64,000 nt of DNA, taken from the NCBI RefSeq assembly GCF_900112045.1, contig NZ_FOJW01000001.1, forward strand, positions 124,001 through 188,000, written 5' to 3'. The position numbers and the translations under genes were made by a program. This DNA comes from Lentibacillus halodurans. GTDB lineage: Bacteria; Bacillota; Bacilli; Bacillales; Amphibacillaceae. The notes below the pieces were generated by a model. It had not been told where the DNA came from. It made no database searches and was given only the letters and a program-made list of their open reading frames with translations. How positions within the stretch are numbered: position 1 is the first letter of the stretch; every line of letters begins with the position of its first letter. Shown here piece by piece: positions 1 to 8,875 of the stretch.

Positions 1-1202
1 CATATTTTGTCGGTGTACGAAACGGTGACGAATATGCTCTTAATACGGTTATCAAAGGTAATGAAAAGGTACTGCGGGCACGGCTGTCAGATGCACAATT
101 CTTTTTTGAAGAAGACCAAAAGCAATCAATTGACTATTATTTGGAAAAACTGGATCGGATTGTATTCCAAGAAAAACTTGGCACAATCGGTGATAAAGTT
201 AAACGGATCACAGCTATCACAGATCGACTATCAAAATGGCTTTACCTGGATGAAGAAATTCGATCAAACGCGCTAAGGGCAGCAGAAATATGTAAATTTG
301 ATTTACCGACGAACATGGTGAATGAATTTACAAAACTCCAAGGCATCATTGGCGAAACATATGCGTTAAATGCCGGCGAGACACAAGCAGTTGCCAGAGC
401 TGCAGCAGAACACTATTTACCCGTTCAGGCAGACGGGAAATTGCCGGAAAGCGTTGAAGGTGCAGTTGTTAGTGTTGCTGATAAACTTGACACGATTGTC
501 GGATGCATTTCGGCCGGATTAATTCCGAGCGGTTCCCAGGATCCATACGGGCTGAGACGGCAGGCAATCGGTGTTTTAAAAATACTGAAGGCACAGGGTT
601 GGAATATAGCTGTTGAATCGTTACTTGATTTGGCTGAACAGCAATATGATAAATTCGATCTTGACCAATCCGGAAAAGAAGAAGCTCGAACAAATACAGA
701 GCAATTCTTCAGACATCGTATCACGTATCTTTTAAAAGAATGGTCGATTGAACCGGATGTTATTCAAGCTGTATTACACCATCAAATTGGTGTCATTCCA
801 TATATGGCGGCAAAGGCTGAAATTTTATCAGACAAACGGAATAATCCCGCATTTAAACCAGTACAGGAAGCACTCGTCCGTGTATTGAATCTAGCTGCTA
901 AAACGGATCTGACAGATGTGGACCAGTCAATACTTAATACAGATTCTGAACAAAAGCTTTATGAAACCTTTTTGACAGTAAAGGATCTTTATCAAAAGAC
1001 AAATCATAAACAGGATGCAGATAATGCATTACGTACGCTAGGAAAATTAGCGCAGCCTATCCACAATTTCTTTGATCATAATATGGTTATGGCCGATGAT
1101 GAAGCGACTCGGCATAATCGATTAGCGTTGATCAATCAGATAGCAGCTTTAATATATGATTATGCTGATTTATCGTTAATCGAGTGGAAGCAGCAATTTT
1201 GA
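1..1202 (+). CDS. glyS: Glycyl-tRNA synthetase beta subunit, C-terminal part (5' end outside window)
   Basis: This is the 3' part of the gene for the beta chain of the bacterial alpha2beta2 glycyl-tRNA synthetase, which charges tRNA-Gly in the cytoplasm. The frame is open from base 3 without a start codon and runs 399 codons to TGA at 1200, against about 690 residues for the full subunit. The visible protein starts YFVGVRNGDE, continues through DRIVFQEKLGTIGDKVKRI and the conserved AALIYDYADLSLIEW end. The beta subunit supplies tRNA binding through its HD-like and anticodon-binding C-terminal domains; the catalytic alpha subunit glyQ should lie just upstream. An ATG at 141 is internal and not a start. 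Identification is confident; only the length is incomplete. Confidence 0.95.
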   Translation, partial: YFVGVRNGDEYALNTVIKGNEKVLRARLSDAQFFFEEDQKQSIDYYLEKLDRIVFQEKLGTIGDKVKRITAITDRLSKWLYLDEEIRSNALRAAEICKFDLPTNMVNEFTKLQGIIGETYALNAGETQAVARAAAEHYLPVQADGKLPESVEGAVVSVADKLDTIVGCISAGLIPSGSQDPYGLRRQAIGVLKILKAQGWNIAVESLLDLAEQQYDKFDLDQSGKEEARTNTEQFFRHRITYLLKEWSIEPDVIQAVLHHQIGVIPYMAAKAEILSDKRNNPAFKPVQEALVRVLNLAAKTDLTDVDQSILNTDSEQKLYETFLTVKDLYQKTNHKQDADNALRTLGKLAQPIHNFFDHNMVMADDEATRHNRLALINQIAALIYDYADLSLIEWKQQF

Positions 1203-1208
1203 TGCATA

Positions 1209-1238
1209 TTTCCTTTTTCGCGGAGACTAGTGTATAAT
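1209..1238 (+). promoter_or_regulatory. Candidate sigma-A promoter for ccpN-yqfL
   Basis: A perfect -10 hexamer TATAAT lies at 1233–1238, with a weak T-rich -35 about 18 bases upstream. It sits between the glyS stop and the ccpN start, so ccpN and yqfL probably have their own transcript. This is inferred from sequence only. Confidence 0.45.
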
Positions 1239-1283
1239 ATTGGGATGTGGTATGTCACATTTGAGTGTGCAGGTGGTGAAAAA

Positions 1284-1913
1284 GTGGAATTATCAAACAG
1301 ACAAGAACAGATTATCGGGATCGTGAAAGAAAACGGCCCGATAACCGGAGAAAATATAGCAGAACAATTGAATCTGACACGTGCAACGTTACGCCCGGAT
1401 TTAGCCATACTGACAATGGCAGGTTTTCTCGAGGCTAGGCCGCGCGTTGGGTATTTTTATACAGGTAAGACTGGAACAGAGTTATTAACTGAGACAATCA
1501 AAAAATTTAAAGTTTACGAATACCAGTCTGTTCCTGTTGTGGTGAAAGAGGATTCATCCGTTTATGATGCTATTTCGACAATGTTTTTGGAAGATGTCGG
1601 AACCTTGTTTGTCATCAACGATCATTCATGTTTAACCGGTGTTTTATCAAGAAAAGACTTATTGCGGGCGAGTATCGGAAATCAGGATTTGGATGCCATC
1701 CCGGTACATATCATTATGACGAGGATGCCCAATATTACGGTCTGTTATCGGGATGATCTCATGATTGATGCTGCCAAAAAACTGATTGATAAGCAAATTG
1801 ATGGCTTACCGGTTATAAAGGAAACAGAAAAAGGAACTGAAATTATCGGACGTATTACGAAAACGACCATCACAAAAGCATTCGTTGAACTGATTATGGA
1901 TGAGCATTTATAG
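1284..1913 (+). CDS. ccpN: CcpN-type HTH/CBS-domain transcriptional repressor
   Basis: CcpN represses gluconeogenic genes (gapB, pckA in B. subtilis) during growth on glycolytic sugars. The protein has an N-terminal winged-helix segment at about residues 1–60 ([15 protein letters not shown], then [14 protein letters not shown]) followed by two CBS domains at roughly 75–205 that sense nucleotides. I chose the GTG at 1284 because AGGTGGTGA precedes it at 1271 and the resulting N-terminus matches the family start (ELxxRQEQII); this gives 209 residues, close to the 212 of B. subtilis. An upstream ATG at 1230 overlaps the -10 box and is rejected. It lies 16 bases before yqfL, the same pairing as in B. 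subtilis, where both act on central carbon flux. Confidence 0.93.
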   Translation: MELSNRQEQIIGIVKENGPITGENIAEQLNLTRATLRPDLAILTMAGFLEARPRVGYFYTGKTGTELLTETIKKFKVYEYQSVPVVVKEDSSVYDAISTMFLEDVGTLFVINDHSCLTGVLSRKDLLRASIGNQDLDAIPVHIIMTRMPNITVCYRDDLMIDAAKKLIDKQIDGLPVIKETEKGTEIIGRITKTTITKAFVELIMDEHL

Positions 1914-1929
1914 GGAGGAGCATTTGTCC

Positions 1930-2730
1930 ATGGGAGATAAACCACTTGTCTACGTTCTCTCCGATTCGGTGGGGGAAACGGCAGAATTAGTTATTAAAGC
2001 GGGTTTAAGCCAATTCAATAATGGTGAATATCGAATACAGCGGGTTCCATATGTGGAAGACAAGAAAACGATTGATGACACGCTGCAGCTGGCAATGGAA
2101 AACCAGGGAATTATCGGTTTTACATTAGTAGATCCCGGGCTACGGGCTTATATAAATGAACAAGCAAGTAAAATGAACATGGAAGCCATTGATATCATGG
2201 GGCCGATGATGGAGGCGATGAAGCGCTCCTTTAACAGCAATCCTCGGTTGGAACCGGGACTCGTTCATCAGTTGGATGAAGATTATTTCAAACGTGTCGA
2301 AGCGATTGAATTTGCCGTCAAATATGATGATGGGAGAGACCCTCGCGGGATTGCCAGGGCTGATATAATTTTGGTTGGGGTTTCCCGTACATCCAAAACG
2401 CCATTATCACAATACCTCGCACATAAACGTTTGAAAGTTGCTAATGTCCCAATCGTACCGGAAGTTGATCCGCCTGAAGAGCTATTTGAAGTGGATCCCG
2501 CCAAATGTATTGGTTTGAGAATAAGTCCAAAGAAATTAAATGACATCCGAAAAGAGCGGCTTAAAGCATTGGGGCTCGGCGACCAGGCCACATACGCAAA
2601 TATGGAACGAATTCATCAGGAGCTGGATTATTTTGATGAAGTTGTTGGAAAAATTGGCTGTGATGTTGTTGATGTATCACATAAAGCGGTTGAAGAAACA
2701 GCGAATACAATTATGCGAATGATCGGATAA
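1930..2730 (+). CDS. yqfL: Pyruvate, phosphate dikinase regulatory protein (PPSR/DUF299 family)
   Basis: This bifunctional kinase/phosphorylase family inactivates PPDK by ADP-dependent threonine phosphorylation and reactivates it by Pi-dependent dephosphorylation. In B. subtilis, YqfL is a positive effector of gluconeogenesis tied to CcpN. The 266-residue protein opens with the family signature [12 protein letters not shown] and carries the nucleotide-binding P-loop-like GVSRTSKT at residues 150–157. The ATG at 1930 is placed 9 bases after GGGAGGAG; a TTG at 1924 would sit too close to that site. It is co-transcribed with ccpN (16-base gap) and followed by an intrinsic terminator. No PPDK gene is in the window, so the substrate here is assumed from the family. 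Confidence 0.92.
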   Translation: MGDKPLVYVLSDSVGETAELVIKAGLSQFNNGEYRIQRVPYVEDKKTIDDTLQLAMENQGIIGFTLVDPGLRAYINEQASKMNMEAIDIMGPMMEAMKRSFNSNPRLEPGLVHQLDEDYFKRVEAIEFAVKYDDGRDPRGIARADIILVGVSRTSKTPLSQYLAHKRLKVANVPIVPEVDPPEELFEVDPAKCIGLRISPKKLNDIRKERLKALGLGDQATYANMERIHQELDYFDEVVGKIGCDVVDVSHKAVEETANTIMRMIG

Positions 2731-2748
2731 TCGCTACAATCCAAATTG

Positions 2749-2790
2749 AAAAACATTCTGCGGTATCAGTGGAATGTTTTTTCTGTTTTT
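2749..2790 (+). terminator. Intrinsic terminator after yqfL
   Basis: AAAAACATTC pairs with GAATGTTTTT around a 13-base loop and is followed by a T-rich run. It ends the ccpN-yqfL transcript. Confidence 0.8.
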
Positions 2791-3305
2791 TTCGTATCGG
2801 TTATAATTGGAGAGTTCATGAGCTCATTTGTTTATCGTTTTTCCAATATCCACTTTCTGATATAGATCCATAAAAAGAATAGACGAAAACAGTTTTTTTT
2901 ATGGCATATTTTATATTTTTGTATTATAATTATATTTTGTGTGAAAATATATGAATAAATTTACTTTCGAACTATTCATGGCCATGCTATATTCAGAAAA
3001 ATAAAACATTACGTTTCAGGAAGGAATAATGAAGCACAGTGTAGAATACAAGTTATGTAAAAGTATCTGCGGATTAAGCACGTTTATATGAGTGCTTCAG
3101 GAGGTACAATAATACAGTGAGTCAAAAGTCCTTCTAATGGTTGCTTCTAATGGTTGTTTAAAAAGTCCAAAAGCATACGGTTTTGGACATGCAATGTCAC
3201 GTTTTGTGCCAGCGGAAGGAATTTTTTCGATTTGTAATAAAAAGATTGTCGAATCATGAAGGATTTTCTTTGGGAGTATCGAAATATAAAAGCATGGTGG
3301 TAAAT
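2791..3305 (+). promoter_or_regulatory. Long 5' region of the dnaG-sigA operon
   Basis: These 515 bases hold no large gene. A likely sigma-A promoter has TTTCGA at 2965, 17 bases of spacer and an extended -10 (TGC-TATATT) at 2985–2993; another TATAAT is at 2925–2930. Downstream are a 20-codon upstream ORF (3029–3091), a hairpin over its stop codon (3077–3097), an AGGAGG at 3099 followed by a 6-codon GTG ORF at 3117–3137, a perfect 13-base tandem duplication at 3131–3156, and a hairpin with 8 perfect pairs (3165–3172 with 3181–3188). The yqxD gene found here in B. subtilis is absent. The arrangement resembles a regulated leader, but no known riboswitch class is recognised. Confidence 0.5.
3029..3091 (+). 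CDS. Possible 20-aa upstream ORF in the dnaG leader
   Basis: ATG at 3029 is preceded by a good ribosome-binding site (AGGAAGGA, 3019–3026) and reads 20 codons to TGA at 3089: MKHSVEYKLCKSICGLSTFI. Its last codons and stop lie inside a small hairpin (AAGCAC with GTGCTT). It is too short to identify and could be a leader peptide or chance. Only the strong SD and the position in a long 5' region argue for translation. Confidence 0.3.
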   Translation: MKHSVEYKLCKSICGLSTFI

Positions 3306-5120
3306 ATGCCTGATCAGGTATCTGAAGAGGTAATTGAAGAAGTACGTAAAGCAAATGACATAGTTGATGTTATTGGTGAATATATACAGTTGAAAAAACA
3401 GGGACGGAATTACTTTGGACTTTGTCCATTTCATGGCGAAAAAACACCTTCATTTTCCGTAACCCAGGAAAAGCAAATTTTCCATTGTTTTGGTTGCGGA
3501 AAAGGCGGAAATGTGATGACATTCATCATGGAAATGGAAGGTTATACGTTCTATGAAGCATTAAGGCTGTTGGCGGATAAAAGCGGTGTTGAATTGCCCG
3601 ACATTTCACAGCAGCAAAAATCATCCATTTCTCAGGAAAGCCAGCGTATACTTTCCGCTTCCGAGTGGATCACCAAGCTTTACCATCATCTCTTACGTTA
3701 TACAAAAGACGGAAAAGAAGGCTATCAATACTTTAAACAGCGCGGTATAACAGATGAAGTGATTGATGCATTCCAGCTGGGTTTCGCACCAAATATAAAG
3801 GATTTCACAGCAGAATTTCTGGCTAAAAAAGGTTTCCATCAGCAGACACTTATCAAGGCTGGCCTGTTGTCTCAGCAGGAAGATGATACTGCTGCAGACA
3901 GGTTCCGAGGCAGAGTTATATTCCCAATCCGAAATCATCTGGGAAAAACAATAGCCTTTGGCGGACGAACGATTTCAGACCAGGAACCTAAATACTTAAA
4001 CAGCCCTGAAAGTGAGCTGTTTCAAAAAGGGAAAATTCTTTATAATTTTGATTTAGCTAAAAAACACATTCGTAAACAAAGTGAGGTTGTTTTATTTGAG
4101 GGCTATATGGATGTCATATCTGCTTTTCAGGCTGATGTAAAAAATGCGGTCGCAACCTTGGGGACATCCCTGACAGAATCACAGGCAAGGCTTCTGAGAA
4201 GGTATGCAGATACAGTCATCATTTGCTATGACGCTGATTCAGCAGGTATTGAAGCTGCCTATAAGGCTGCTGAATTGCTGCAAAAAGCGGGATGCCGCGT
4301 TAAAATAGCCAATTTAAGGGAAAACATGGATCCTGACGATTTTATAACGCAATTTGGTACTAAACAATTCCATGATGAGGTTCTCAAAGCAAGTCTCACA
4401 TTCACAAGTTTTTATATGCGGTATCTGAAGAAAGACTTTAATCTTACGCTCGAAGGAGATCGCATACAATATATTGAAAAAGTGCTGAAATATCTCGCAA
4501 GGATTGATAGTTCCGTCGAACGGGAATATTATTTAAAAGAGATCAGTCATGCATATAATGTATCAATGGAATCATTACAGCAGGAAATCCAGGTCTATCG
4601 TCAAAAGATGGGGCCTGGTAAGGATAAGATAAAGAAGAACAGTTATACTAATAGGGCATCAAATAATGATGATACAAAAAAATTACTGCCGGCTTTTCAT
4701 AATGCAGAACGGCAGCTGATTGCATATATGTTGCAAGATGCGTCCATTACTGATAAAGTGCAGGAGGAAATAGGGGCGTCCTTTAATATAGATGAGCATA
4801 AAATTATTGCTACACATCTATATGCCTACTATGAAGAAGAACATCAACCGGATGTCAGTACGTTCGTTGAAATGCTGACGGACAACAAACTGAAACAACT
4901 GGTAACAGAAATTGCTATGATACCTGTGCATGAAAATATAACGAATGATGAAATCAATGATTATATTCGGATAATACGTGCTGAAAACAGCAATAAACAA
5001 AACATTCAATCATTGAAAGAAGAACAGAGAATAGCTGAACAGCAAAACGACCCGATAAAAGCTGCCGGGATAGCAATGCAAATCATTGAGCTTCAGAAAC
5101 AATGGAAGAGTATTAAATGA
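3306..5120 (+). CDS. dnaG: DNA primase
   Basis: DnaG makes the RNA primers for lagging-strand synthesis and works with the replicative helicase at the fork. The N-terminal zinc-ribbon ligands are visible as C40, H43, C61 and C64 (CPFH…CFGC); the central catalytic TOPRIM domain contains VVLFEGYMDV with its glutamate at about residue 265 and the DADSAG acidic cluster; the C-terminal part is the helicase-binding domain. With ATG 3306 the protein has 604 residues, and its start aligns without gaps to B. subtilis DnaG (603). A TTG further upstream (3183) and an ATG at 3294 are also in frame but add non-homologous residues. It is followed by sigA after 24 bases, the conserved macromolecular-synthesis pair. 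Confidence 0.96.
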   Translation: MPDQVSEEVIEEVRKANDIVDVIGEYIQLKKQGRNYFGLCPFHGEKTPSFSVTQEKQIFHCFGCGKGGNVMTFIMEMEGYTFYEALRLLADKSGVELPDISQQQKSSISQESQRILSASEWITKLYHHLLRYTKDGKEGYQYFKQRGITDEVIDAFQLGFAPNIKDFTAEFLAKKGFHQQTLIKAGLLSQQEDDTAADRFRGRVIFPIRNHLGKTIAFGGRTISDQEPKYLNSPESELFQKGKILYNFDLAKKHIRKQSEVVLFEGYMDVISAFQADVKNAVATLGTSLTESQARLLRRYADTVIICYDADSAGIEAAYKAAELLQKAGCRVKIANLRENMDPDDFITQFGTKQFHDEVLKASLTFTSFYMRYLKKDFNLTLEGDRIQYIEKVLKYLARIDSSVEREYYLKEISHAYNVSMESLQQEIQVYRQKMGPGKDKIKKNSYTNRASNNDDTKKLLPAFHNAERQLIAYMLQDASITDKVQEEIGASFNIDEHKIIATHLYAYYEEEHQPDVSTFVEMLTDNKLKQLVTEIAMIPVHENITNDEINDYIRIIRAENSNKQNIQSLKEEQRIAEQQNDPIKAAGIAMQIIELQKQWKSIK

Positions 5121-5144
5121 CTGTAGTTGGAAGGAGGGGGACTC

Positions 5145-6266
5145 ATGGCCGAAAATAAGCCTTCACAAACAAAAGAAAATAACAGTGAATTGACGCTTGA
5201 GCAGGCAAAAGACCAATTGCTTGAGATGGGTAAAAAGCGCGGCGTATTGGCTTATGAAGAAGTTGCTGACCGGCTGTCCGGTTTTGCGATCGAATCAGAA
5301 CAGATGGATGAATTTTATGAGTACCTGACAGAGCAAGGTGTGGAAGTAATCGGGGATTCCGAGGAAGATCCCAAGATGCAGGAAATTGCAAAAGAGGAAG
5401 AATTTGATTTAAACGACCTCAGTGTTCCGCTTGGCATCAAAATAAATGACCCAGTTCGAATGTATTTAAAGGAAATTGGCAGGGTTGATCTATTATCGGC
5501 TGCCGAAGAAATTGATTTGGCAACCCGGATTGAGAATGGTGATGAAGAAGCAAAAAGACGGCTTTCTGAAGCAAACTTGCGGCTGGTGGTCAGTATTGCC
5601 AAGCGTTATGTCGGACGCGGCATGCTGTTCCTTGATCTGATTCAGGAAGGGAACATGGGTCTGATTAAGGCAGTCGAGAAATTTGACTACCGGAAAGGCT
5701 TTAAATTCAGCACGTATGCTACTTGGTGGATCCGCCAGGCGATTACACGGGCAATTGCAGATCAGGCTCGTACCATACGGATACCGGTTCATATGGTTGA
5801 AACAATAAACAAGCTTATCCGTGTCCAGCGCCAGCTGCTGCAGGATCTTGGCAGAGAGCCGACTCCTGAAGAGATTGGAAAAGAAATGGAACTTTCACCT
5901 GATAAAGTCCGTGAAATTTTAAAAATTGCTCAGGAACCAGTTTCACTTGAAACGCCTATCGGTGAAGAGGATGACTCACATCTGGGTGACTTTATTGAGG
6001 ATCAGGAGGCCGTTTCACCATCGGACCATGCTTCATACGAATTGCTGAAAGAACAGCTTGAAGATGTGCTGGATACGCTGACGGATCGTGAGGAAAATGT
6101 GTTACGGTTGCGTTTCGGTCTTGATGACGGCAGAACCAGGACACTGGAAGAAGTAGGGAAAGTGTTTGGTGTAACGAGAGAAAGAATTCGTCAAATTGAG
6201 GCAAAAGCACTGCGGAAACTGAGACATCCAAGCCGCAGCAAACGCTTGAAAGATTTTTTGGAATAG
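5145..6266 (+). CDS. sigA: RNA polymerase primary sigma factor SigA
   Basis: This is the housekeeping sigma factor that directs RNA polymerase to -35/-10 promoters. Visible parts are region 1.1 at the N-terminus, region 1.2 ([11 protein letters not shown]), region 2 with [19 protein letters not shown] and [13 protein letters not shown], region 3, and the region 4.2 helix-turn-helix ([20 protein letters not shown]). ATG 5145 follows a very strong AAGGAGGGGG site and gives 373 residues, against 371 in B. subtilis. It is the second gene of the dnaG operon and lacks its own obvious promoter. Identification is certain. Confidence 0.98.
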   Translation: MAENKPSQTKENNSELTLEQAKDQLLEMGKKRGVLAYEEVADRLSGFAIESEQMDEFYEYLTEQGVEVIGDSEEDPKMQEIAKEEEFDLNDLSVPLGIKINDPVRMYLKEIGRVDLLSAAEEIDLATRIENGDEEAKRRLSEANLRLVVSIAKRYVGRGMLFLDLIQEGNMGLIKAVEKFDYRKGFKFSTYATWWIRQAITRAIADQARTIRIPVHMVETINKLIRVQRQLLQDLGREPTPEEIGKEMELSPDKVREILKIAQEPVSLETPIGEEDDSHLGDFIEDQEAVSPSDHASYELLKEQLEDVLDTLTDREENVLRLRFGLDDGRTRTLEEVGKVFGVTRERIRQIEAKALRKLRHPSRSKRLKDFLE

Positions 6267-6276
6267 GTATTTCAGT

Positions 6277-6303
6277 CATTGAGCACATTTTTTGTGTGCA
6301 ATG
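6277..6303 (+). terminator. Hairpin after sigA, weak terminator candidate
   Basis: CATTGAGCACA and TGTGTGCAATG form a stem of ten pairs with one mismatch and a T-rich loop just after the sigA stop. No T-run follows, so it may be an RNA-stabilising or weakly terminating hairpin. Confidence 0.4.
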
Positions 6304-6389
6304 GCTGCCATACATATTTTTGCAGAGAACCTGAAACCGGTTTGCTGCCGTTGTTATCCATTATTTTATAAAATGTCACATCTTTTTCC

Positions 6390-6418
6390 TTTAAACAAGA
6401 TCGATTTTGGAGTAAAAT
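6390..6418 (+). promoter_or_regulatory. Candidate promoter for cccA
   Basis: TTTAAA at 6390 and TAAAAT at 6413 are separated by 17 bases and lie 57 bases before the cccA start. The -35 is weak. Confidence 0.4.
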
Positions 6419-6474
6419 ATAAATGGTTATGTATCTGAAATCATGAAAGGGACTATACATAAGGAGGAACTACG

Positions 6475-6876
6475 ATGCAGAAAAACCCGGTCATTCCTTA
6501 TGCTTTAATTGCTGGTATAGGAATACTATTAGTTATTGTTGTATCATTTGTTGGCCTTGACCAACAAGAGGCTATTCAAGAAGAAGAGAATGGCGAAGAA
6601 CAGGGTGAGCAGCAGGATAATCAATCCGAAGGCGGCGGTGAAGGCGAGACGGCTGCTGATGGAGAAGAAATTTTTCAAAGTAATTGTGCAAGCTGTCATG
6701 GCCAGGACTTATCAGGCGCAGCAGGACCAGCACTGGATACTGTCGGCAGCAAGTATTCCCAGGAAGAGATTGAGCAGATTATCGCAGAAGGATTTCCGGA
6801 TGCGGGAATGCCTGGTGGACTTGTTCAGGGTGAAGAAGCTCAAGCTGTAGCACAGTGGCTTTCTGAGCAACAGTAA
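6475..6876 (+). CDS. cccA: Membrane-anchored cytochrome c-550
   Basis: This is a small c-type cytochrome that carries electrons on the outer face of the membrane. Residues 8–28 form an uncleaved membrane anchor; a glutamate-rich linker (about 31–66) precedes the haem domain, with the covalent haem site C71-A-S-C74-H75 and the likely axial methionine M112 in GMPGG. The length, 133 residues, is near the 120 of B. subtilis CccA. The very acidic linker is typical of exported proteins in halophilic bacilli. ATG 6475 follows AAGGAGGAA. It stands as a single unit between its own promoter candidate and a terminator, in the conserved position after sigA. Confidence 0.93.
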   Translation: MQKNPVIPYALIAGIGILLVIVVSFVGLDQQEAIQEEENGEEQGEQQDNQSEGGGEGETAADGEEIFQSNCASCHGQDLSGAAGPALDTVGSKYSQEEIEQIIAEGFPDAGMPGGLVQGEEAQAVAQWLSEQQ

Positions 6877-6903
6877 TATACGACAGCGGATAATGTTAAT
6901 GCT

Positions 6904-6944
6904 AAAGAGTAAGCTTACTGGATACGCAGCAGGCTTACTCTTTT
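6904..6944 (+). terminator. Intrinsic terminator after cccA
   Basis: AAAGAGTAAGC pairs perfectly with GCTTACTCTTT around an 18-base loop, ending in TTTT. Confidence 0.8.
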
Positions 6945-6984
6945 ATGTTATCATAACAATGTATCGTTACTTAAGGAGATTAAC

Positions 6985-7704
6985 ATGAACAACACAATCA
7001 AACTTTCCGGACGCCTGGAAAAAGTAGCATCATTTATAACTAAAGATGCTACGTTTGCTGATATTGGCTCAGATCATGCATATCTTCCCTGTTATGTGTG
7101 CCTGCACGATGAATATGCACGGGCAATAGCAGGTGAAGTGAATGAAGGTCCTTTTCAAAGCGCCAAGGATACGGTTGACAGTCACGGTCTGTCAGACAGG
7201 GTAGATGTACGTTTGGGAAATGGATTGCAGGTATTGCATGAGGACGAAGTTCAATTACTGGTCATGGCAGGTATGGGAGGCGCCTTGATTACAACGATTT
7301 TAGATGAGGGAAAAGACCGAATAAGCAGTGTTGAGCGAATTGTTGCCCAGCCGAATATTGATGAACGCACTGTCCGTCACTGGTTATACACCTGTGGTTT
7401 TACCATTACAAATGAAACAATGATTGAGGAGAACGGGCATATTTATGAAATCATAGTAGGCGACAAAGAATCGGGGACACAGACTTTGACTGAAAAAGAA
7501 TTGTTGTTTGGGCCTCATTTATTGGAACAAAAACCGCTGCAATTTTACAAAAAATGGGAACACGAGTATGCAAAACGAAACCGGATTATAAAGCAAATGA
7601 AGAAAGCCAGTGTCCCCGATCCTGAAAAAATAGCCGTATTTGAGAAGGAATTAACCTGGATAGAGGAGGTTTTAGATCATGACAGCAGTTATTCGCAATA
7701 TTGA
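6985..7704 (+). CDS. trmK: tRNA (adenine(22)-N(1))-methyltransferase TrmK
   Basis: TrmK methylates N1 of A22 in the D-arm of several bacterial tRNAs, using S-adenosylmethionine. The 239-residue protein shows the Rossmann SAM motif FADIGSDHAYLP at about residues 28–39 and the family motif LVMAGMGGALI near 92. The ATG at 6985 follows AAGGAG. The gene end overlaps the start of yqfO by 26 bases, so the two are translationally coupled, as in B. subtilis (yqfN-yqfO). No irregularity is seen. Confidence 0.92.
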   Translation: MNNTIKLSGRLEKVASFITKDATFADIGSDHAYLPCYVCLHDEYARAIAGEVNEGPFQSAKDTVDSHGLSDRVDVRLGNGLQVLHEDEVQLLVMAGMGGALITTILDEGKDRISSVERIVAQPNIDERTVRHWLYTCGFTITNETMIEENGHIYEIIVGDKESGTQTLTEKELLFGPHLLEQKPLQFYKKWEHEYAKRNRIIKQMKKASVPDPEKIAVFEKELTWIEEVLDHDSSYSQY

Positions 7705-8794
7705 TGTCTTTAAAGCAATGGAAATATGGGCACCGAAACATTTGGCGTATGATTGGGATAATGTTGGGCTTCAGCTTGGATCTTTTCATAAACCCGTTGA
7801 AAAAGTGATGGTGTCGCTGGATGTTTTGGAGTCTACCGTTGAAGAGGCAATCGATAACAATGTCGATTTAATCATTGCCCATCACCCGTTATTGTTTAAA
7901 TCCATCAAGCAACTAAATGTAGATACAGCAAAAGGACGTATCATCCAAAAGCTATTGCAGCATGATATTTCCGTATATGCCTCCCATACGAATTTAGATG
8001 CAGCAAACGGCGGTGTGAATGATATGCTTTGTGATCTGTTGGGTATTCAAAAAAGGGAAATAATGGATAATAATTATACAGAAAAATTGGTTAAGATAGC
8101 TGTATTTGTACCCCATAAACATGCAAATGATGTACGCGATGCCATGAGCAAACAAGGTGCAGGACACATCGGCGACTATAGTCACTGTACATTTCAATCA
8201 CCAGGACAGGGAACATTTAAACCGCTGGATGGCACGAATCCTTATATGGGCACGCAAGGTGAAGTAGCGTTTGTTGATGAAGTAAAAATCGAAACGATCA
8301 TACCAGCTGCAAAGCAGATGCCTGTACTTGATGCAATTATCGACGCGCACCCATACGAAGAAGTAGCCTATGATATTTATCCGGTTGAGAACAGTGGAGT
8401 AACATACGGGATTGGCCGGGTTGGCACGTTAGCTGAAAAGATTACACTGGAAGAACTGTGTGACCGAGTGAAAACTGCTTTTGCTGTCCAGAATGCCAGG
8501 GTAACCGGCGACTTGGCCAAAGAAGTGAAACAAGTTGCTGTCTTGGGCGGCAGTGGTGAAAAATACATCAGCAGAGCAAAGCAAATGGGTGCTGATGTCT
8601 ATATAACCGGTGATATGACATTCCATGCAGCTCAGGATGCGCAAGCTATGGGATTGTCAGTTATTGACCCTGGTCATCATGTGGAAAAAGTCATGAAAGA
8701 ATATACGAAAACGTATCTGGAAAGTCATTTTACAGGTAAGGAAATAAAAGTAATCGTATCGAAAGCGAATACGGACCCATTCCAATTTATTTAA
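7679..8794 (+). CDS. yqfO: Nif3-like dinuclear metal-binding protein
   Basis: This protein belongs to the NIF3/YbgI family, toroidal hexamers with a two-metal centre; it is often annotated as a GTP cyclohydrolase I type 2 homologue, but its reaction is not settled. Metal-ligand motifs are visible: LIIAHHPLLF near residue 65, SHTNLDAANGG near 101, and the C-terminal PGHHVEK near 330. The 371-residue length matches the long Bacillus form with the PII-like insert domain in the middle (B. subtilis 373). ATG 7679 lies inside trmK, following GGAGG, which indicates coupled translation. Confidence 0.9.
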   Translation: MTAVIRNIDVFKAMEIWAPKHLAYDWDNVGLQLGSFHKPVEKVMVSLDVLESTVEEAIDNNVDLIIAHHPLLFKSIKQLNVDTAKGRIIQKLLQHDISVYASHTNLDAANGGVNDMLCDLLGIQKREIMDNNYTEKLVKIAVFVPHKHANDVRDAMSKQGAGHIGDYSHCTFQSPGQGTFKPLDGTNPYMGTQGEVAFVDEVKIETIIPAAKQMPVLDAIIDAHPYEEVAYDIYPVENSGVTYGIGRVGTLAEKITLEELCDRVKTAFAVQNARVTGDLAKEVKQVAVLGGSGEKYISRAKQMGADVYITGDMTFHAAQDAQAMGLSVIDPGHHVEKVMKEYTKTYLESHFTGKEIKVIVSKANTDPFQFI

Positions 8795-8801
8795 TGCATA
8801 T

Positions 8802-8853
8802 TCGTGCAATTAAGTTTATAATATACAAGCACCATGTATTCGGTTTTGCACGA
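8802..8853 (+). promoter_or_regulatory. cshB promoter region bracketed by an inverted repeat
   Basis: A -10 candidate TATAAT occurs at 8817–8822. An 8-base perfect inverted repeat, TCGTGCAA (8802–8809) and TTGCACGA (8846–8853), brackets it. The right arm lies 22 bases before the cshB start, upstream of its SD. It could be an operator or a leader hairpin. Confidence 0.4.
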
Positions 8854-8875
8854 TCTCTAAAAGGAGCACAGCAAC

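Noticed and set aside
3183-3305. Extended N-terminus for DnaG from a TTG at 3183
   Set aside because: The added residues have no counterpart in the family and the ATG at 3306 aligns without gaps to other primases.
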